64,000 nucleotides of DNA from Liopterus haemorrhoidalis. Taxonomy: Eukaryota; Arthropoda; Insecta; Coleoptera; Dytiscidae. Where the stretch lies: contig OZ020622.1 in the NCBI GenBank assembly GCA_963971575.1, positions 11,632,279 through 11,696,278 on the forward strand, given 5' to 3'. Below, piece by piece: positions 1 through 10,985 of the stretch (positions are counted from its first letter, which is position 1; every line of letters begins with the position of its first letter). The notes under the pieces are model-generated. The model had not been told where the DNA came from, ran no database searches, and worked only from the letters and a program-made list of their open reading frames with translations. A program made the translations under genes and the position numbers.

Positions 1-14
1 TTGTGTGAGGGACG

Positions 15-131
15 CATTATTCTGCTCGTTATATTACCATGCTTAATGAAGTTTTGGAGCCATCAATATTAAAATTATATGAAGACAATCCAGAATATAC
101 TTTTCAACAAAATAATGCCTCCTGTCCATAG
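15..131 (+). pseudogene. Tc1-like transposase fragment (second catalytic motif)
   Basis: Read from position 15, the frame gives HYSARYITMLNEVLEP followed about 15 residues later by FQQNNASCP, then a stop. In Tc1/mariner transposases this segment contains the second catalytic aspartate in an FQQDNAxCH-like motif. Here the aspartate is Asn and the following His is lost, so the copy is inactive. The N-terminal part lies outside the window and the C-terminal DDE part is absent. Family assignment rests on motif recognition only. Confidence 0.6.
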
Positions 132-275
132 ATAAAGAAGGAAATTGATGCGAAACTGCCGTTATATTTTTTGTAACCAAATTAGCGCTGTAGTTGTTGG
201 GTTATGGAACTAAAATTGGTAGGGGAGGAAAGGGTTGGGTTTTCGCGGGTATTTCAAATGCTTCAGTGGATATAG

Positions 276-433
276 TTGTAAGCATAATTAAATGTTATTA
301 TTAAATGAAACAATTGTTATGATTTATTTTGTCTATTTTTAATATTATTAAAGACAATATTAAAAATAGACAAAATAAATCATAACAATTGTATCTTAAC
401 ATTAGTAATAATAACATTTAATTATGTTTACAA
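276..433. repeat. 158-bp near-perfect palindrome (foldback/MITE-like)
   Basis: The inner arms 311-346 and 356-391 are perfect 36-bp inverted repeats around a 9-base loop. Pairing resumes outside them: 276-303 pairs with about 405-433, with one or two mismatches and a small internal asymmetry. The whole could fold into one long hairpin. No coding capacity. It lies between two copies of a 15-base sequence (GTTGGGTTATGGAAC at 196-210 and 844-858), so it may be part of a larger element that also holds the THAP fragment. Confidence 0.7.
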
Positions 434-530
434 TTAAGAACAAGCAGTTAGGAATTATACAGAAACAGAAAAACAATAACTAGCAGAAATAATTATTTAT
501 TAAGTAGACTAACATATAACATAATATTTA

Positions 531-704
531 CTAATACTTAATATTTATGGACACTTCCATGGACAAGCCATCCAGTTTTGGATTTCCAATGTTCCGCATC
601 CACGTTTTATACAATTCTGGATCCACACGTGTCTTCGGGTTTGGAAAGCGATATCTTGTAGGTTCACTACTATCACACCCCAAAACAAAGCATTTAACAC
701 CCAT
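531..704 (-). pseudogene. Truncated THAP-type zinc-finger domain
   Basis: ATG at 704-702, stop at 533-531, 57 codons. The product begins MGVKCFVLGC and continues with RYRFPNP, KTWMRNIGNPKL. The C-x4-C pair, the RFP motif and the Trp are the landmarks of the N-terminal half of a THAP DNA-binding domain (normally about 90 residues, C2CH). The second half with its Cys and His is missing, so zinc cannot be bound normally. THAP domains occur in P-element transposases, related TEs and host regulators; a TE origin is more likely here given the neighbourhood. Confidence 0.6.
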
Positions 705-858
705 TTTCCGAATTAAACAATGAAATTACAAAATTACAGAAGACGATTTTGATACTAATTACAGATTTTGACGCTAATGACAGAAGCCGTAACAGGCAAC
801 ATCCTGTCATGCACGTAGCTATAGCGACTGGGGCGCTATTCGTGTTGGGTTATGGAAC

Positions 859-1877
859 GTAATATGGTTTTCGTTTTGCCATTAGAGTATCACCCCCCTG
901 CTCCTGTCACAATGCCAAAGCAACAAATGAATGGTTTTCCATAAACAATGTGCCACTTTTTGCATGCCCCCCAGGCACCATATTTATCGCAAATTGTAAA
1001 TTTTGATCGATTCTGATAAACAAGGTGTCTCTTTACAAATGCAAATTAAAATAAGAATTGAAGAAAATTATAGTGCATTAATGTACAGTCCGAAGTACGT
1101 AAAAAACTTGTGGACCGTATGTCTAAAAGGGTATGTGCGGTAATTAAGGCACAAGAAGATACCACAAAATATTAATCATTTTGATTAAAGTTGTCATTAA
1201 AAGCTGTATGTATTATATTATTTACCCTTTTTCCTATAATAATCCTAAATTTCAACAAAACGTACGGTGCTCCATACATTTGTCTAAGGCTGTATAGCAC
1301 ATTCTCGCTTACTGGCTGATTTTCGGCTGCGCTCGCAGAAATCAAGCAGAAATAAACTTCTACTGTGCGCGTACATTAAAGCAGAATGCCATTAGCTGGA
1401 TAGTCAGAATCCTGGATTTAGAACGAACTTGATTTTTTCTTCTTCCTTCCTTATCCTGGCTTGGACAATGGATGAAGGTACAATTTATCATTAATATTAT
1501 TAACTATAATCAAATATACATTTCGCTCAATATTCTCGCCAGATTTAGTATTTATTATTAATTAAATATTACTTAGTAATTTCCATCCCGGTAGAAATTC
1601 AGGGGATATTAATCATAGCAAACCTAATCTGACAACTGTTATTACTGTCTGATACTCTGAGAGGATACTCCGTATTTACCTCGCTGACACCTCCTTTAAG
1701 AGGAGGGAGAGACTGACAATCACAGAGAAACGTGAATAGTCGATTAGTATCAAAATTACGCAAATTGTGAAATGTGGCAACGGATAATTATTGAGAAAAT
1801 TAAACTTAAACATATTGTTATAGGGTAACAATAAAATATCATCGAATTTTTAGGTGATCTTGTATACTGTATTTTTT
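859..1877. other. Stretch without recognised gene
   Basis: AT-rich, no frame with recognisable motifs on either strand. Only short imperfect inverted repeats (for example around 1318-1345) were noticed. Confidence 0.5.
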
Positions 1878-1942
1878 AGACCATAAGACGCACCTTTTTA
1901 CACAGAAAAATCGACTTAAAATTGTGGTGCGTCTTATGGTCT
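1878..1942. mobile_element. 65-bp palindromic MITE
   Basis: Perfect 17-bp inverted repeats AGACCATAAGACGCACC (1878-1894) and its complement (1926-1942) enclose a 31-base AT-rich spacer. The size and structure are those of a minimal miniature inverted-repeat element reduced to its two termini. No clear target-site duplication is visible. Confidence 0.6.
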
Positions 1943-2065
1943 GAATGTTGTTTAAAAAGTGTGCCTTAGTAAAAACATCTACCCCCACAAATATAGCCAG
2001 TACCTCAATACAAATTTCATTTGAAATTATGTTAAAACAAACGTTCCCATTCCAGATACCATTGA

Positions 2066-2790
2066 ACCAACTACCCAGTCAGAATTGAAACAGATTATTA
2101 AACAACTTCCTATAAAAAAATCTCCTGGTCCTGATAAAATTCTTAATAAAGTCAAAAAACATTTCCTCGAAATTCCTGACGCTTTTTAATGCTTGCTTTA
2201 ATCTTGGGTACTTTCTAAATCACTGGAAGACTGCACATACATATATTGTTATTTCATAAGCCCGGAAAAAAAAAACAAGATACTTTTTACCAGTTACCAT
2301 CCAATCCTTTTGAATACTTTATCAAAATTATTAGAGAAAATCATTCTTAGCAGACTCCAAAAACAACTCGAAATCTTGAACATACTTCCACCATTTCAGT
2401 TTGGCTTTAGAAAATACCACAGCACAACAGAACAACTACTTAGACTTACAGAAATAATAGAAAACGGTTTCGAAAATAAACAATTCACCACAGTACTTTT
2501 TCTAGATATAGCACAGGTCTTCGACAAAGTCTGGTTAAACGGCTTGAAATACAAACTCTTGCGCATCCAATTACCATCATATATTACTGCTATATTATTC
2601 TCAATCCAGGAAGATCGAAACATTGCAGTTCGCATTAACCACGAAATCCCGGAATTAAAGCATATTAAAGCAAGAGTCCCACAAGGCAGTTTATTAGGCC
2701 CAATTTTATTCAACATCCATGCCAGCGACATTCCAAATGCTCGAGCAGAAATTCCCATGTACGCGGATTATACCGCAATTATTTAAATAC
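2066..2790 (+). pseudogene. Jockey-like LINE reverse transcriptase, 5' half of a split copy
   Basis: A degenerate RT begins near 2066 (ELKQIIKQLPIKKSPGPDK in frame) and continues in the open frame 2310-2786. RT landmarks are visible: LLEKIILSRL, FRKYHSTTEQL, FLDIAQVFDKVW (first catalytic Asp), VPQGSLLGPILFN, and YADYTAII. The second Asp of the YADD box is Tyr, which kills polymerase activity. The frame then breaks because another LINE fragment is inserted; the same protein resumes at about 3466. Confidence 0.75.
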
Positions 2791-3465
2791 TATGACAATC
2801 ATAACTGTAAATTTTAAGTCTCCGCTTGCATTAAAATCGCTGTACATCGCTTACGTTTCTAGTATTTTGAATTTCTGTTCTGTAGTTTGGAACCCTAGCT
2901 AACACAGCTTGAAAATATACAGAAGAAAGCTTTAAAATATATTGCGTATAGATGTAACATACCTTTTGTTAACTATACCGAATCCTGCGTTACATTCAAT
3001 ATGTTATCATTAAAGGACAGGCGGACGTTAAGTGACATACTAATTCTGTACAAAATAGTAAATAATGTCTCCACATCTAGCGAATTATTGAATTTGCTAG
3101 GCTATCACATACCCACATACAAGAAACCCATTGTTGTTCAGCCAGACAAAATGCAATACTAACTCGCATAATAACTTACCAATAGATAGGCTCATATCAA
3201 CATATAATCTAACATTCAGGGATATCGACATCTTCAATTACACAAAGGCCAAATTTCGCTATCTTTGTATATCTAATTTAATTTAATTTGTTAATTTTTG
3301 TATTTTGTGTAACTATGTTCTATATATTTCAAAATTATTTCATGTATGAATACTGATGTTTAACTACTTAATTTCTAATACTGTGTAATTATGTGAACAA
3401 TTCACTGGGTTCTTCCCGTTTTTGTTCCTCCAAATAAATAAGAATAAAGATAAGAATAAGAATTA
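2791..3465 (+). mobile_element. 5'-truncated LINE tail inserted in the jockey-like copy
   Basis: Frames read SLYIAYVSSILNFCSVVWNP, then LENIQKKALKYIAYRC, LSLKDRRTLSDILILYKIVN and LLGYHIPTY, the familiar thumb/C-terminal region of CR1/jockey-type LINEs, with stop and frameshift damage. A non-coding 3' part follows and ends in AATAAG/AATAAAG repeats (3433-3462), a typical LINE 3' tail. It separates YADYTAII of the host RT from its continuation, so it inserted after the host copy. An AATTA-like sequence on both sides may be part of the target duplication but is too short to prove. Confidence 0.65.
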
Positions 3466-4145
3466 TAACGCAAAACTTCGAAATACAGCAAGCAATACAT
3501 GAGCTGCAGGCCAATACAGATATTGTTTGTCGTTGGAACAAAAGCTGGAATATAACCTTAAATACGGACATGTGCGTAGGTAAAATACTTGCCCTTAAGA
3601 GAATCCGAAATCTAAACAATATCATCAATAATCAAACTTTAGAATGGAATGCAAAAGATAAAACTGTGAGGTATTTAGGACTACATTTTGAAACCCGTCT
3701 AACTTGGAACCACCACAACAACATCAAATTGCAACAAGCATAAATCAGACGTCGTCAACTATACCCCATATTAAACTGAAAATCCGCCCTTGAAACAAAG
3801 TGTGCACTCCTATTATATAAATCTCTACTAAAACCTTCAGTACTTTACGGCGGTGAAGTGTGGGAAAACTCGTCCAAAATTATTCTAAACAAAGTGCTCC
3901 AAAATAAAATCCTAATAATTAGTGTAAATTCCCCTTGGTTTATCAGAAACGCACAATTGCATAATGAACTCCTAATATCGTCAATATCCACCCAAGTCAA
4001 AAACCAAATTCAACGTTTTCTAGAAAACTTAAACAACTGTGAAAGTGCTGTACATTACAACATTGGTAACAAAGGACTACATAAAAGACTGAAGCGACGC
4101 TTACCCCAAGATCTCTGCTCAGATTTTTCTGACATACAAGATTAG
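3466..4145 (+). pseudogene. Jockey-like LINE RT, 3' half
   Basis: Continues the split RT: IQQAIHELQANTDIVCRWNKSWN, GKILALKRIRN, VRYLGLHFETRLTWNHH, LLLYKSLLKPSVLYGGEVWE (3466-3870), then the open frame 3858-4145 with ILIISVNSPWFIRNAQLHNE and GLHKRLKRRLPQDL at the end. These are standard C-terminal blocks of jockey-clade RT proteins. At least two in-frame stops are present near 3740-3780. The copy is defective. A long AT-rich sequence without a clear poly(A) follows. Confidence 0.75.
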
Positions 4146-5101
4146 CTCTAAATATAATTAATATCCTATTTTTAATAATTATATTTTATAACCTATATTT
4201 AAATTAGGGAAGTTATATAATCCCCACCTAAGGAATCAGAACTATTGTTAACACCTATAACCGTGCAGTGTATAACAAATGTATTTGTTGAACCGGCAAT
4301 AAACGTTTATAAAAAAAGTGCGATGATAGTGTGGAATCAAATCAGAACGCATAAAAGAGAAACAGCCAAGAAAATATAATAGAAATGAATATATAATTAG
4401 CTGTCATTTCAAAAGTAAAAAAAAATAAACAAATACTTTTAAAATAATATTTCGACTGGTCCGCGTAAAAATTCAGAATTTTGCTGGTCTGCGCTAAATT
4501 TTGCGTTGATAAACACTGGTTTATTTATAAGCAGCAATGCTAATTATTTATTCAAATTTTCAGACACAAATTTAAAAGTAACACTGAAAATGGTTTCTTG
4601 AAATTTTAATCTTAAAAAGTACGAGAAAAGATCTGATTTATTATTCTCGTTGAATTTTTTTAACGGATGCCAAAGATTAAATTTGATAAATGGTGGACGT
4701 AAATCTGGCAATTTGCTTTCCTAAGAATCAATTTATTTTTTAGATTACGACAAAAAATAACCGATCTGACAAATGAAAGATAACGCAATCATACATGAGA
4801 TATTTTACAGATACTTCTCTAATATTTCACACATTTTTTTAAAGCCATTAAAAGATTTTACAAGAAATATTTTAGCTACAAGTTTAGACAAAAGGATACC
4901 AAAAGAAATATTTATATTCTTATATGTAATAATTTATTCATATGAATAGAAGTTGTAAAGTTTTTATGACTTTATTTATGTACTATCAGACCCCTTGCCA
5001 ACGATGTTGGCAAACTGATATCGAATAAAAATCAATATAAGCAGGAATCAATTATTAAAATTTGCATGGTCCTTCGTATATTAACAAAACAAATCGTTTC
5101 T
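4146..5101. other. Stretch without recognised gene
   Basis: AT-rich, frames closed. At 4999-5017 a small hairpin TTGCCAACgatGTTGGCAA is followed by AACTGATATC; a similar block (TTGCCAGCTGTGTTGGCAA then ACATATC) occurs at 60014-60040, suggesting ends of one dispersed element. Confidence 0.4.
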
Positions 5102-5306
5102 TGATTATACCTAGGAAATCCTAAAAAGCCGTTTAATGCGTGTCGTTTCAAAATTAGTATCGGGCCTGATACGGCCCGCAGCCATATTCTGGACATCAGT
5201 GGTATAGCTGTTTCTGATTATACCTAGGAAATCCTAAAAAACCACAAAATGCGTGTCGTCTAAAGTTTAAAAATTAGTATCGGGCTGGACACGGTCCGCG
5301 GGCCAT
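5102..5306. repeat. Two-unit tandem repeat, 113-bp period
   Basis: TGATTATACCTAGGAAATCC starts at 5102 and again at 5215. Both units run on through GCGTGTCGT and AATTAGTATCGGGC to a GC-rich CGGCCCGC-type end. The second unit carries small substitutions. The GC-rich end can pair with itself (CGGGC/GCCCG). No coding content. Confidence 0.7.
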
Positions 5307-5394
5307 TATATGTTGCGTAACATCAATTTAATATACAAAACATGCCCTTCATGCCCTAAATCATTTTTTTTCCGGGATCCTAGGGACGTTCTCT

Positions 5395-5520
5395 GCGCCC
5401 ATGGGTGTACTTATTCTTCTTCTTATTTGGGCACTGTCAGTCAGGTTGACTTTTGGTCTCACTCACGTAAATCCTCCATTTTGATATGTTGATTGTCAGG
5501 TCTTTTCATGTACGCTGTAT
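5395..5520 (-). pseudogene. 3' terminal scrap of an RTE-like LINE
   Basis: The minus strand resembles the 42407-42690 LINE tail and the segments inside the MITEs at about 7208 and 8118: a CTGACAATCnAnATCAAGATGG-like stretch, RPKVNLTDSAQ in frame, ending in a GAAGAAGAA run. This is the last ~120 bp of the coding region plus tail, without any RT core. Confidence 0.45.
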
Positions 5521-5996
5521 ACCAGCATGGGTGTACTATCAAATACTTTAATTTCTAATTAAATTCAATTACCTTATTGTCCAATCAGTAAATATTTACA
5601 TAGTCATTAAAGCCCTCAAGTAATTTTCCAATATTCCTCTTCATTAATGCAACTGCCATCCCATTTCCTGGAAAGGCAGTCCATCCACACAGCCGTCCTA
5701 CAGCAAGTACTGCCCACGTCAAACGCCTCCACAACGCAAAATTGTCCGCTTTTCATTGATAAATTTACATGAGCTTTTGTTGAATATCTCTTGTTTTTGT
5801 AAATAGATCGATATGTAAGACGCTAAATAAGGGTCGGTTATTCTTGTTCTTGCAACGTAGAAATCCAGCTGTAATACAATTATTTATAAGATCAACCAGG
5901 TACTTTTTAACCAAGTGGTTTTTCATTTACTGCACATTGCTCTTGTCCAGCATTCGTATTGTCTGATCTTTCCACTACCATGAAGGTTAGGAATCT

Positions 5997-6203
5997 GTGA
6001 AAAATGACAGCAGTTACGATATCGAGATAGATGAAAATAAATGTCTGATATGTAAGGAATTCGGCGAAAATGATGAATTATGGTATCAATGCACGATAAT
6101 ATGTAGACTTTGGGCTCATGCTGACCGTTCAGTTGACAGTCTCTTCGCTTACAAATTAAATTTATATGAACGTTTCATAATTTATTCAATTTTCCGTCCT
6201 TAA
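5997..6203 (+). pseudogene. PHD-like zinc-binding fragment, probably transposase C-terminus
   Basis: The 68-codon frame holds NKCLICKEFGENDELWYQC followed by CRLWAHADRS. C-x2-C ... W-x-x-C ... C-x2-W-x-H is the pattern of the PHD-like zinc cluster found at the C-terminus of many insect DDE (pogo/jerky-type) transposases; an extra Ile disrupts the second C-x2-C and the final Cys is replaced. No DDE core is visible upstream. A host PHD protein pseudogene is an alternative. Confidence 0.4.
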
Positions 6204-6789
6204 GGAAACACACCTACTTATCTTACTGATTTCAATTAGGAAATGAAGTTAATATCCACACTAGCATAGCCGGCCCTTGGGTGAGGCGGACTAGAGCCAG
6301 GTCTCAAGTGATGAAAGCCTCAAAAAAATTATCAAAGGGTATTTTCAATCACTGAATACTTTTGCAGGGCCTTAAATTGTCTTGCCCAAGGTTTCACAAA
6401 ACCACGGTCCACTCCCAAAGCACTTTTGTGGATATAATTTTTCTTATGTTTTTAGTAAATTGCTCATCAAAATAGCAACAATAGTTATTCAAAAACTTAG
6501 TTTTTATTAATAAAGACCCATTTGCCTTAAGTGTTGTACCTACTATTGTGGTACCTAAATACCTACTATTTTTACGGCCGGTCAAAAACTACGAACAACG
6601 AGTGAGTTTTTTTTTGTTGACATTCCATATAAATTTAATTTGTAAATGTCAGAATTTCAATTATTTTCTGCATTTTGTTTATAGTAAAAATAAAATATTT
6701 AAAATGACAATTTATAATTAAACTATTATATCAGCTCGGTAGCATTGTATAAAAATAAAGTAACGATCAAAGTATCTGAAATAAAGATA
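6204..6789. other. Stretch with a possible degraded MITE
   Basis: At 6268-6400, AGCCGGCCCTTGGGTGAGGC and a later TTGCCCAAGGTTTC are partly complementary and resemble termini of common hAT-like insect elements (GGCCGGCCCT type). The rest is AT-rich with closed frames. Confidence 0.25.
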
Positions 6790-7601
6790 CTATGATCTAT
6801 TTCAAAGTAGAAAAAAGTAGATAGCGCTGCGAACCGAGTATGATTTACACTGGACAAATACAGTATAGCGGGAAATTTAAAATAAGTTACAACTAGGGCA
6901 TGGGCGTAGTAACTGGGTTAGCAAGTGATTTTTTTTAAATATGAAAATGATTAATAGGATATTGAAATAAACAAGGCAGATGTTAAATACACTTATTTAT
7001 ACGACATAAATTCAGTTTAATGGGAAATTTGAAAAATTTTAAAAATGATGTACTATATATAACAAGAGAGATTTACTAAAAGAGTTTAAATAAAGCAATA
7101 AAACAAACAATATATCTTCAGAGCTAAAGTTTCTTATTTAAATAATTACTGTAAATAAAAATTAAAAATATATGTATATATATGAAGGTCTAAAAATTAT
7201 ATCAATAACTTCTTCTTTGGGCACAATCAGCTGGGCTGTCTTTTGGCCTCACATTAGTCCTCTCTCTTGATCTCTTAATTGTCAAGTGTCAAAAAATATT
7301 TATATGTCAGATAACCTAAAAAATATATAATTGCGTAAAAACAAATTACATGGAGAATGTTCTCCATAAAATCTACGCCAAAAATATAAATAAAAGTCTA
7401 AATATGTAAATAATAACAAAATAAAAGTTAAATAATATAAATAATATATATTTTCAATGTACGACACTGAACATCTATCAACTTGGACTATAAACTATAT
7501 TTTAACAGTGTAATAGGGATGACGATCTAAACCAATCCGAAGCAAGGACAAACAGCTCCTATCTTCTTACACACATTTTTCTACTTTGAAATAGACCATA
7601 G
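6790..7601. mobile_element. MITE copy A (~812 bp)
   Basis: Bounded by inverted repeats CTATGRTCTATTTCAAAGTAG (left) and its complement (right, ending GACCATAG at 7601). The interior is nearly identical to copy B at 7681-8511. If the repeats begin at TATG, the flanks are GATAC on both sides, a possible 5-bp target duplication. No transposase frame. It includes at about 7205-7280 a stretch matching LINE tails at 5395 and 42407, so a LINE fragment has been captured inside the element. Confidence 0.75.
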
Positions 7602-7680
7602 ATACTTAAATTTAAATGTCTAAATACAGATATATATTTCAAAAAGTATCTAATTTGTATGTGGATACTTGAAAAAGTAT

Positions 7681-8511
7681 CTATGGTCTATTTCAAAGTA
7701 GAAAAAAGTAGATAGCGCTGCGAACCGAGTACGATTTACACTGATCAAATACAGTATAGCGGGAAATTTAAAATAAGTTACAACTAGGGGATGGGCGTAG
7801 CAACTGGGTTAGCAATTGATTTTTTTTTTAATATATAAAAGGTTAAAAAGATATTGAAATAAACAATGCAGATAAGACACTTACGTTATTCATACGACAT
7901 AAATTCAGTTTAATGGGAATTTTGAAAAAGTTAAAAAAATATTAATTTTAAAAAATTATGTACTATATATAAAAAGAGAGATTTGGCTAAAAGAGTTTAA
8001 ACAAAGCAATAAAACAAACAATATATCTTCAGAGCTAAAGTTTCTTATTTAAATAATTATTGTAAATAAAAGTTAAAAATATATGTATATATGAAGGTCT
8101 AAAAATTATATCAATAACTTCTTCTTTGGGCACAATCAGCTGGGCTGTCTTTTGGCCTCACATTAGTCCTCTCTCTTGATATGTAAATTGTCGTGTCAAA
8201 AAATATTTGTCAGATAACCTAAAAAATATATAACTGCGTAAAAACAAATTACATGGCGAATTTTCTTCATAAAATATACGCCAAGAATATAAATAAAAGT
8301 CTAAATATGTAAATAATAACAAAATATATGAGAAAAATTAAATAATATAAATAATATATATTTCCAATGTACGACTCTGAGCATCGGTCAACTTGAACTA
8401 AAAACAATATTTTTAGAGTGTAATAGGGATGACGATCTGAACCAATCCGAAGCAAGGACAAACAGCTCCTATCTTCTTACACACATTTTTCTACTTTGAA
8501 ATAGACCATAG
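7681..8511. mobile_element. MITE copy B (~831 bp), direct repeat of copy A
   Basis: Same termini and order as copy A, offset by 891 bp, with a 79-bp AT-rich spacer. Differences are scattered substitutions and small indels (for example near 7805-7850 and 7940). The captured LINE-tail stretch is at about 8115-8185. The flanks are GTATC and GTTAC, a weak match, so its own target duplication is uncertain. Two neighbouring insertions or a segmental duplication could explain the pair. Confidence 0.75.
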
Positions 8512-9389
8512 TTACTGTATTTAGATACTTGTAACTAGATATATCACAACACTGTATAAATCATATTTGACGCCATTTCTAGAACAATATTGAATAAACC
8601 CAATGTATTTAAAAGATGTGTCTCTATTTACAACAGTATTTTTTTATTTGTTTATTTTCTTCTTCAAGGATTCATGGCCATACATCTTAGTTTTCTTTTG
8701 TTTTCACTTGGGAACATAAGTTTCCTTATTTCTCTCACTAGAGTTATATCTATTTGTTTTTTTTTTATGGTGGTATTTTGTCATATTTGTCAAAAAATCA
8801 ATATCAACATAATAATCTAGTTTATATGTTACAACATATCATTTGATGTAAACATATAATAAAATATCAGTTAAATCGTATTAAGCAAAATGTGTAAAGC
8901 TTATTTTATAATCAACACAGATTAAATTAGCTTATTCTTAAAAGTTAGCAGACATATTTTTATGTTTAGTTTTCCAATTTATGTGAGTCTCCCCTTTGCT
9001 TATAAATTACTTGTAATCTGATCAAAGTTTGGACTGTAATTGCGTCTAAAACTGATCAAGAGATTCTTTAATTAGATTTTTTTAAGGGCAAAATTAGGTT
9101 TTAATTAAATTTAGACATCAATAAAACTTTTGGGACAGAATAATAATTTGATCCGACATTGTTTAATTAGATTTTTTTTATAATTATCTTTCAAACAAAA
9201 TAATTAGATGCATGAACTAAGAAAATATAAATGAACCAATCAAATTATCAAAGAGATACTTTTGAATATTTCAATACTTTACGCATCAGGCTTTTTTATA
9301 AACTATAATATTGAATTAACTACAGAATGTTGTAAAAACTTCGCTAATTTCATCAAAAAAATATACCACATTGGGCTTTAGAACCCAAA
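8512..9389. other. Stretch without recognised gene
   Basis: Very AT-rich. The short open frame at 8590-8820 is hydrophobic and Phe-rich through composition alone; no motif is seen. TTTAATTAGATTTTTTT recurs at about 9066 and 9160. Confidence 0.45.
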
Positions 9390-9899
9390 CCCGATAAAAT
9401 TGAGATATGTTATGCTGATGATATGACAATTATGGCAGAAAAAGCAAAGAAGCTGTAAGAAAGCTTGAAGCTATGCAATGAAGAACTTTTGAAAATAATT
9501 ATGAAATAAGTTCAGAAAAAAAAAACAAAACCATGGTTGTTAGCAGAAGCATACGGAAGCATAGAATAGAACTTGGTGGAAGACTATTAGAAGAAGTTAA
9601 ACGTGGAAATATCTGACATCAATGTTAAACATATATTATGTTTAAATCCATGGAAAAACAGTTACAGAAGTAATAGAAAGTAGCAAAGTAGGAGCAGTTG
9701 AAAATATTTTTAACAGCATAAAATCAGCATTGTTCGAAAAAAACGGAAATCCAACCAGAAAACAAGGTTCAAGTTAAATAAGTAACTCAAACTGTGGCAG
9801 TTCCAATTCTAACATACGGGTCTGTTTCGTCGACGATGTCAAAAAAATTAAATAGCAATGTAAGAGTTACAGAAATTAGATCCCTGAAAAAGATAGCAG
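9390..9899 (+). pseudogene. LINE RT remnant, part 1 (YADD region)
   Basis: From 9393 the frame reads DKIEICYADDMTIMAEKAKK, a polymerase YADD box with both catalytic Asp codons kept, then in shifting frames NYEISSEK, TMVVSRSIRKHRIELGGRLL, VENIFNSIKSAL and ITEIRSLKKIAV. Several stops and frameshifts are present. It is the same general family as the better preserved 53430-54365 copy. The C-terminal part follows after the solo LTR, at 10693. Confidence 0.65.
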
Positions 9900-10692
9900 T
9901 GTAGTGAGCCCTAATACGTTACTTTATAACATAACATTTTTATTATCAACTAGGTAGCGAGCCTGTGATATTATATAAAGTCTCATCTCAAACTGAAATG
10001 AGATTCCTGACAAAAGGAGTTCGGGTACTAGGCGTGAATGTTATCCAGGGTTCATCATTACGATATGTGCATTAAATGATATGTATTAGTGTACTTACCA
10101 ACGGACTGATCAGGCATCTTGTAATTAGTCTGGATCTTAGCTGTTCACTTAAGTTCTTAAAGGTGAAGGTTTACACACGTTAAGTAAGACGGTTTAAAAT
10201 TAATGAGTTTGATTTGTCAAAAGTAATATTTACAATTAATTTAAAAGATTAAAATATAAATATTAAAATAATGAAAAGATTAAAACAGGATAGACCACCA
10301 GAATGCCGACACAGTGCCTCTAAGAATTCAACTATCTGATCTCGTCATCAGAGAGACATGTGTTTTTATAAGGCATTTCTAGGCATTGCTAGGAAAAAGG
10401 GTTTAAGCATTGTTCAAGGAGATGCTAGTGTTCAAAGTTATTAAGCAATAACTCTGAACAAATGTCTCCTTGAACAATGAACTATTTAAAAATATATTTC
10501 TAAAGATACATGCTGTAACGTTAGGTTTCTAATTTTATTTTATCATCTAAATCCTTCAAAATGTTTATTTTAAAGTACCCCTTGTAAAATCCCAAAAACA
10601 AAAAAAAACTATGGCAACCCCATTCAAAGAAATTCTCGCAACGGGTAATTTGTGAAAGTTTGGTTCATTGGTGGACTGACTGATTCGTTACA
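9900..10692 (+). mobile_element. Solo LTR, copy 1 of a three-copy family (793 bp)
   Basis: Starts TGTAGTGAGCC and ends GATTCGTTACA, matching the copy at 25705-26478 over its whole length. TG...CA ends and single copies without internal coding region identify solo LTRs. Flanks GCAG and GGAG could be a mutated 4-bp target duplication. The LTR lies inside a LINE remnant, but about 90 bp of that LINE are missing at the junction, so a deletion accompanied or followed insertion. A strong hairpin occupies 10411-10476. Confidence 0.75.
10411..10476 (+). promoter_or_regulatory. Conserved LTR hairpin
   Basis: TGTTCAAGGAGA and TCTCCTTGAACA pair over the ends, and TTCAAAGTTATT with AATAACTCTGAA pair inside. 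The equivalent hairpin is kept in copy 2 (26241-26312), including compensating-looking changes near the base. Role unknown: possibly an R-region structure of the retroelement RNA. Confidence 0.5.
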
Positions 10693-10985
10693 GGAGCCAA
10701 TTGAGGTGATATGGACATGTGTGTAGAATGAATAAAAGAGAAGCAAAAATGGATATTAAAGCAAGAACTCCTAAAAGAAAGTTCGTAGAAAGACCAAAAG
10801 AACGTAGAGAGATGGAATTCAAAGAGCGACAGCAAGAAGAGGGATAAAATGGGAAGAAACATGGATAATGACACAAGATAGAAAGAATTGGCAAGAAATG
10901 TGGAGGACACCGCTAGATTAATACTGAAACGCCAATAGCCTGACACCAGAAAATGATAAAAAGGCTTTAAGATTCAGTAAGTAAG
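10693..10985 (+). pseudogene. LINE RT remnant, part 2 (C-terminus)
   Basis: Reads SQLRxYGHVxRMNKREA, AKMDIKARTPKRKF, ERPKERREMEF and DRKNWQEMWRTPLD. This is the GRPRxxW-type C-terminus of the LINE whose RT core is at 9390-9899. Stops are present at about 10735 and 10845. The tail GATTCAGTAAGTAAG may be the 3' end. Separated from part 1 by the solo LTR. Confidence 0.6.

Noticed and set aside
2396..2758. 120-codon minus-strand frame opposite the jockey-like RT
   Set aside because: Complement of a clear RT coding frame; no motif of its own.
8590..8820. Small membrane protein
   Set aside because: Phe/Ile-rich frame in T-rich DNA; no start context, repeats or homologous copy in the window.
10665..10946. 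93-codon minus-strand Phe/Ser-rich frame
   Set aside because: Opposite the LINE C-terminus and the LTR end.
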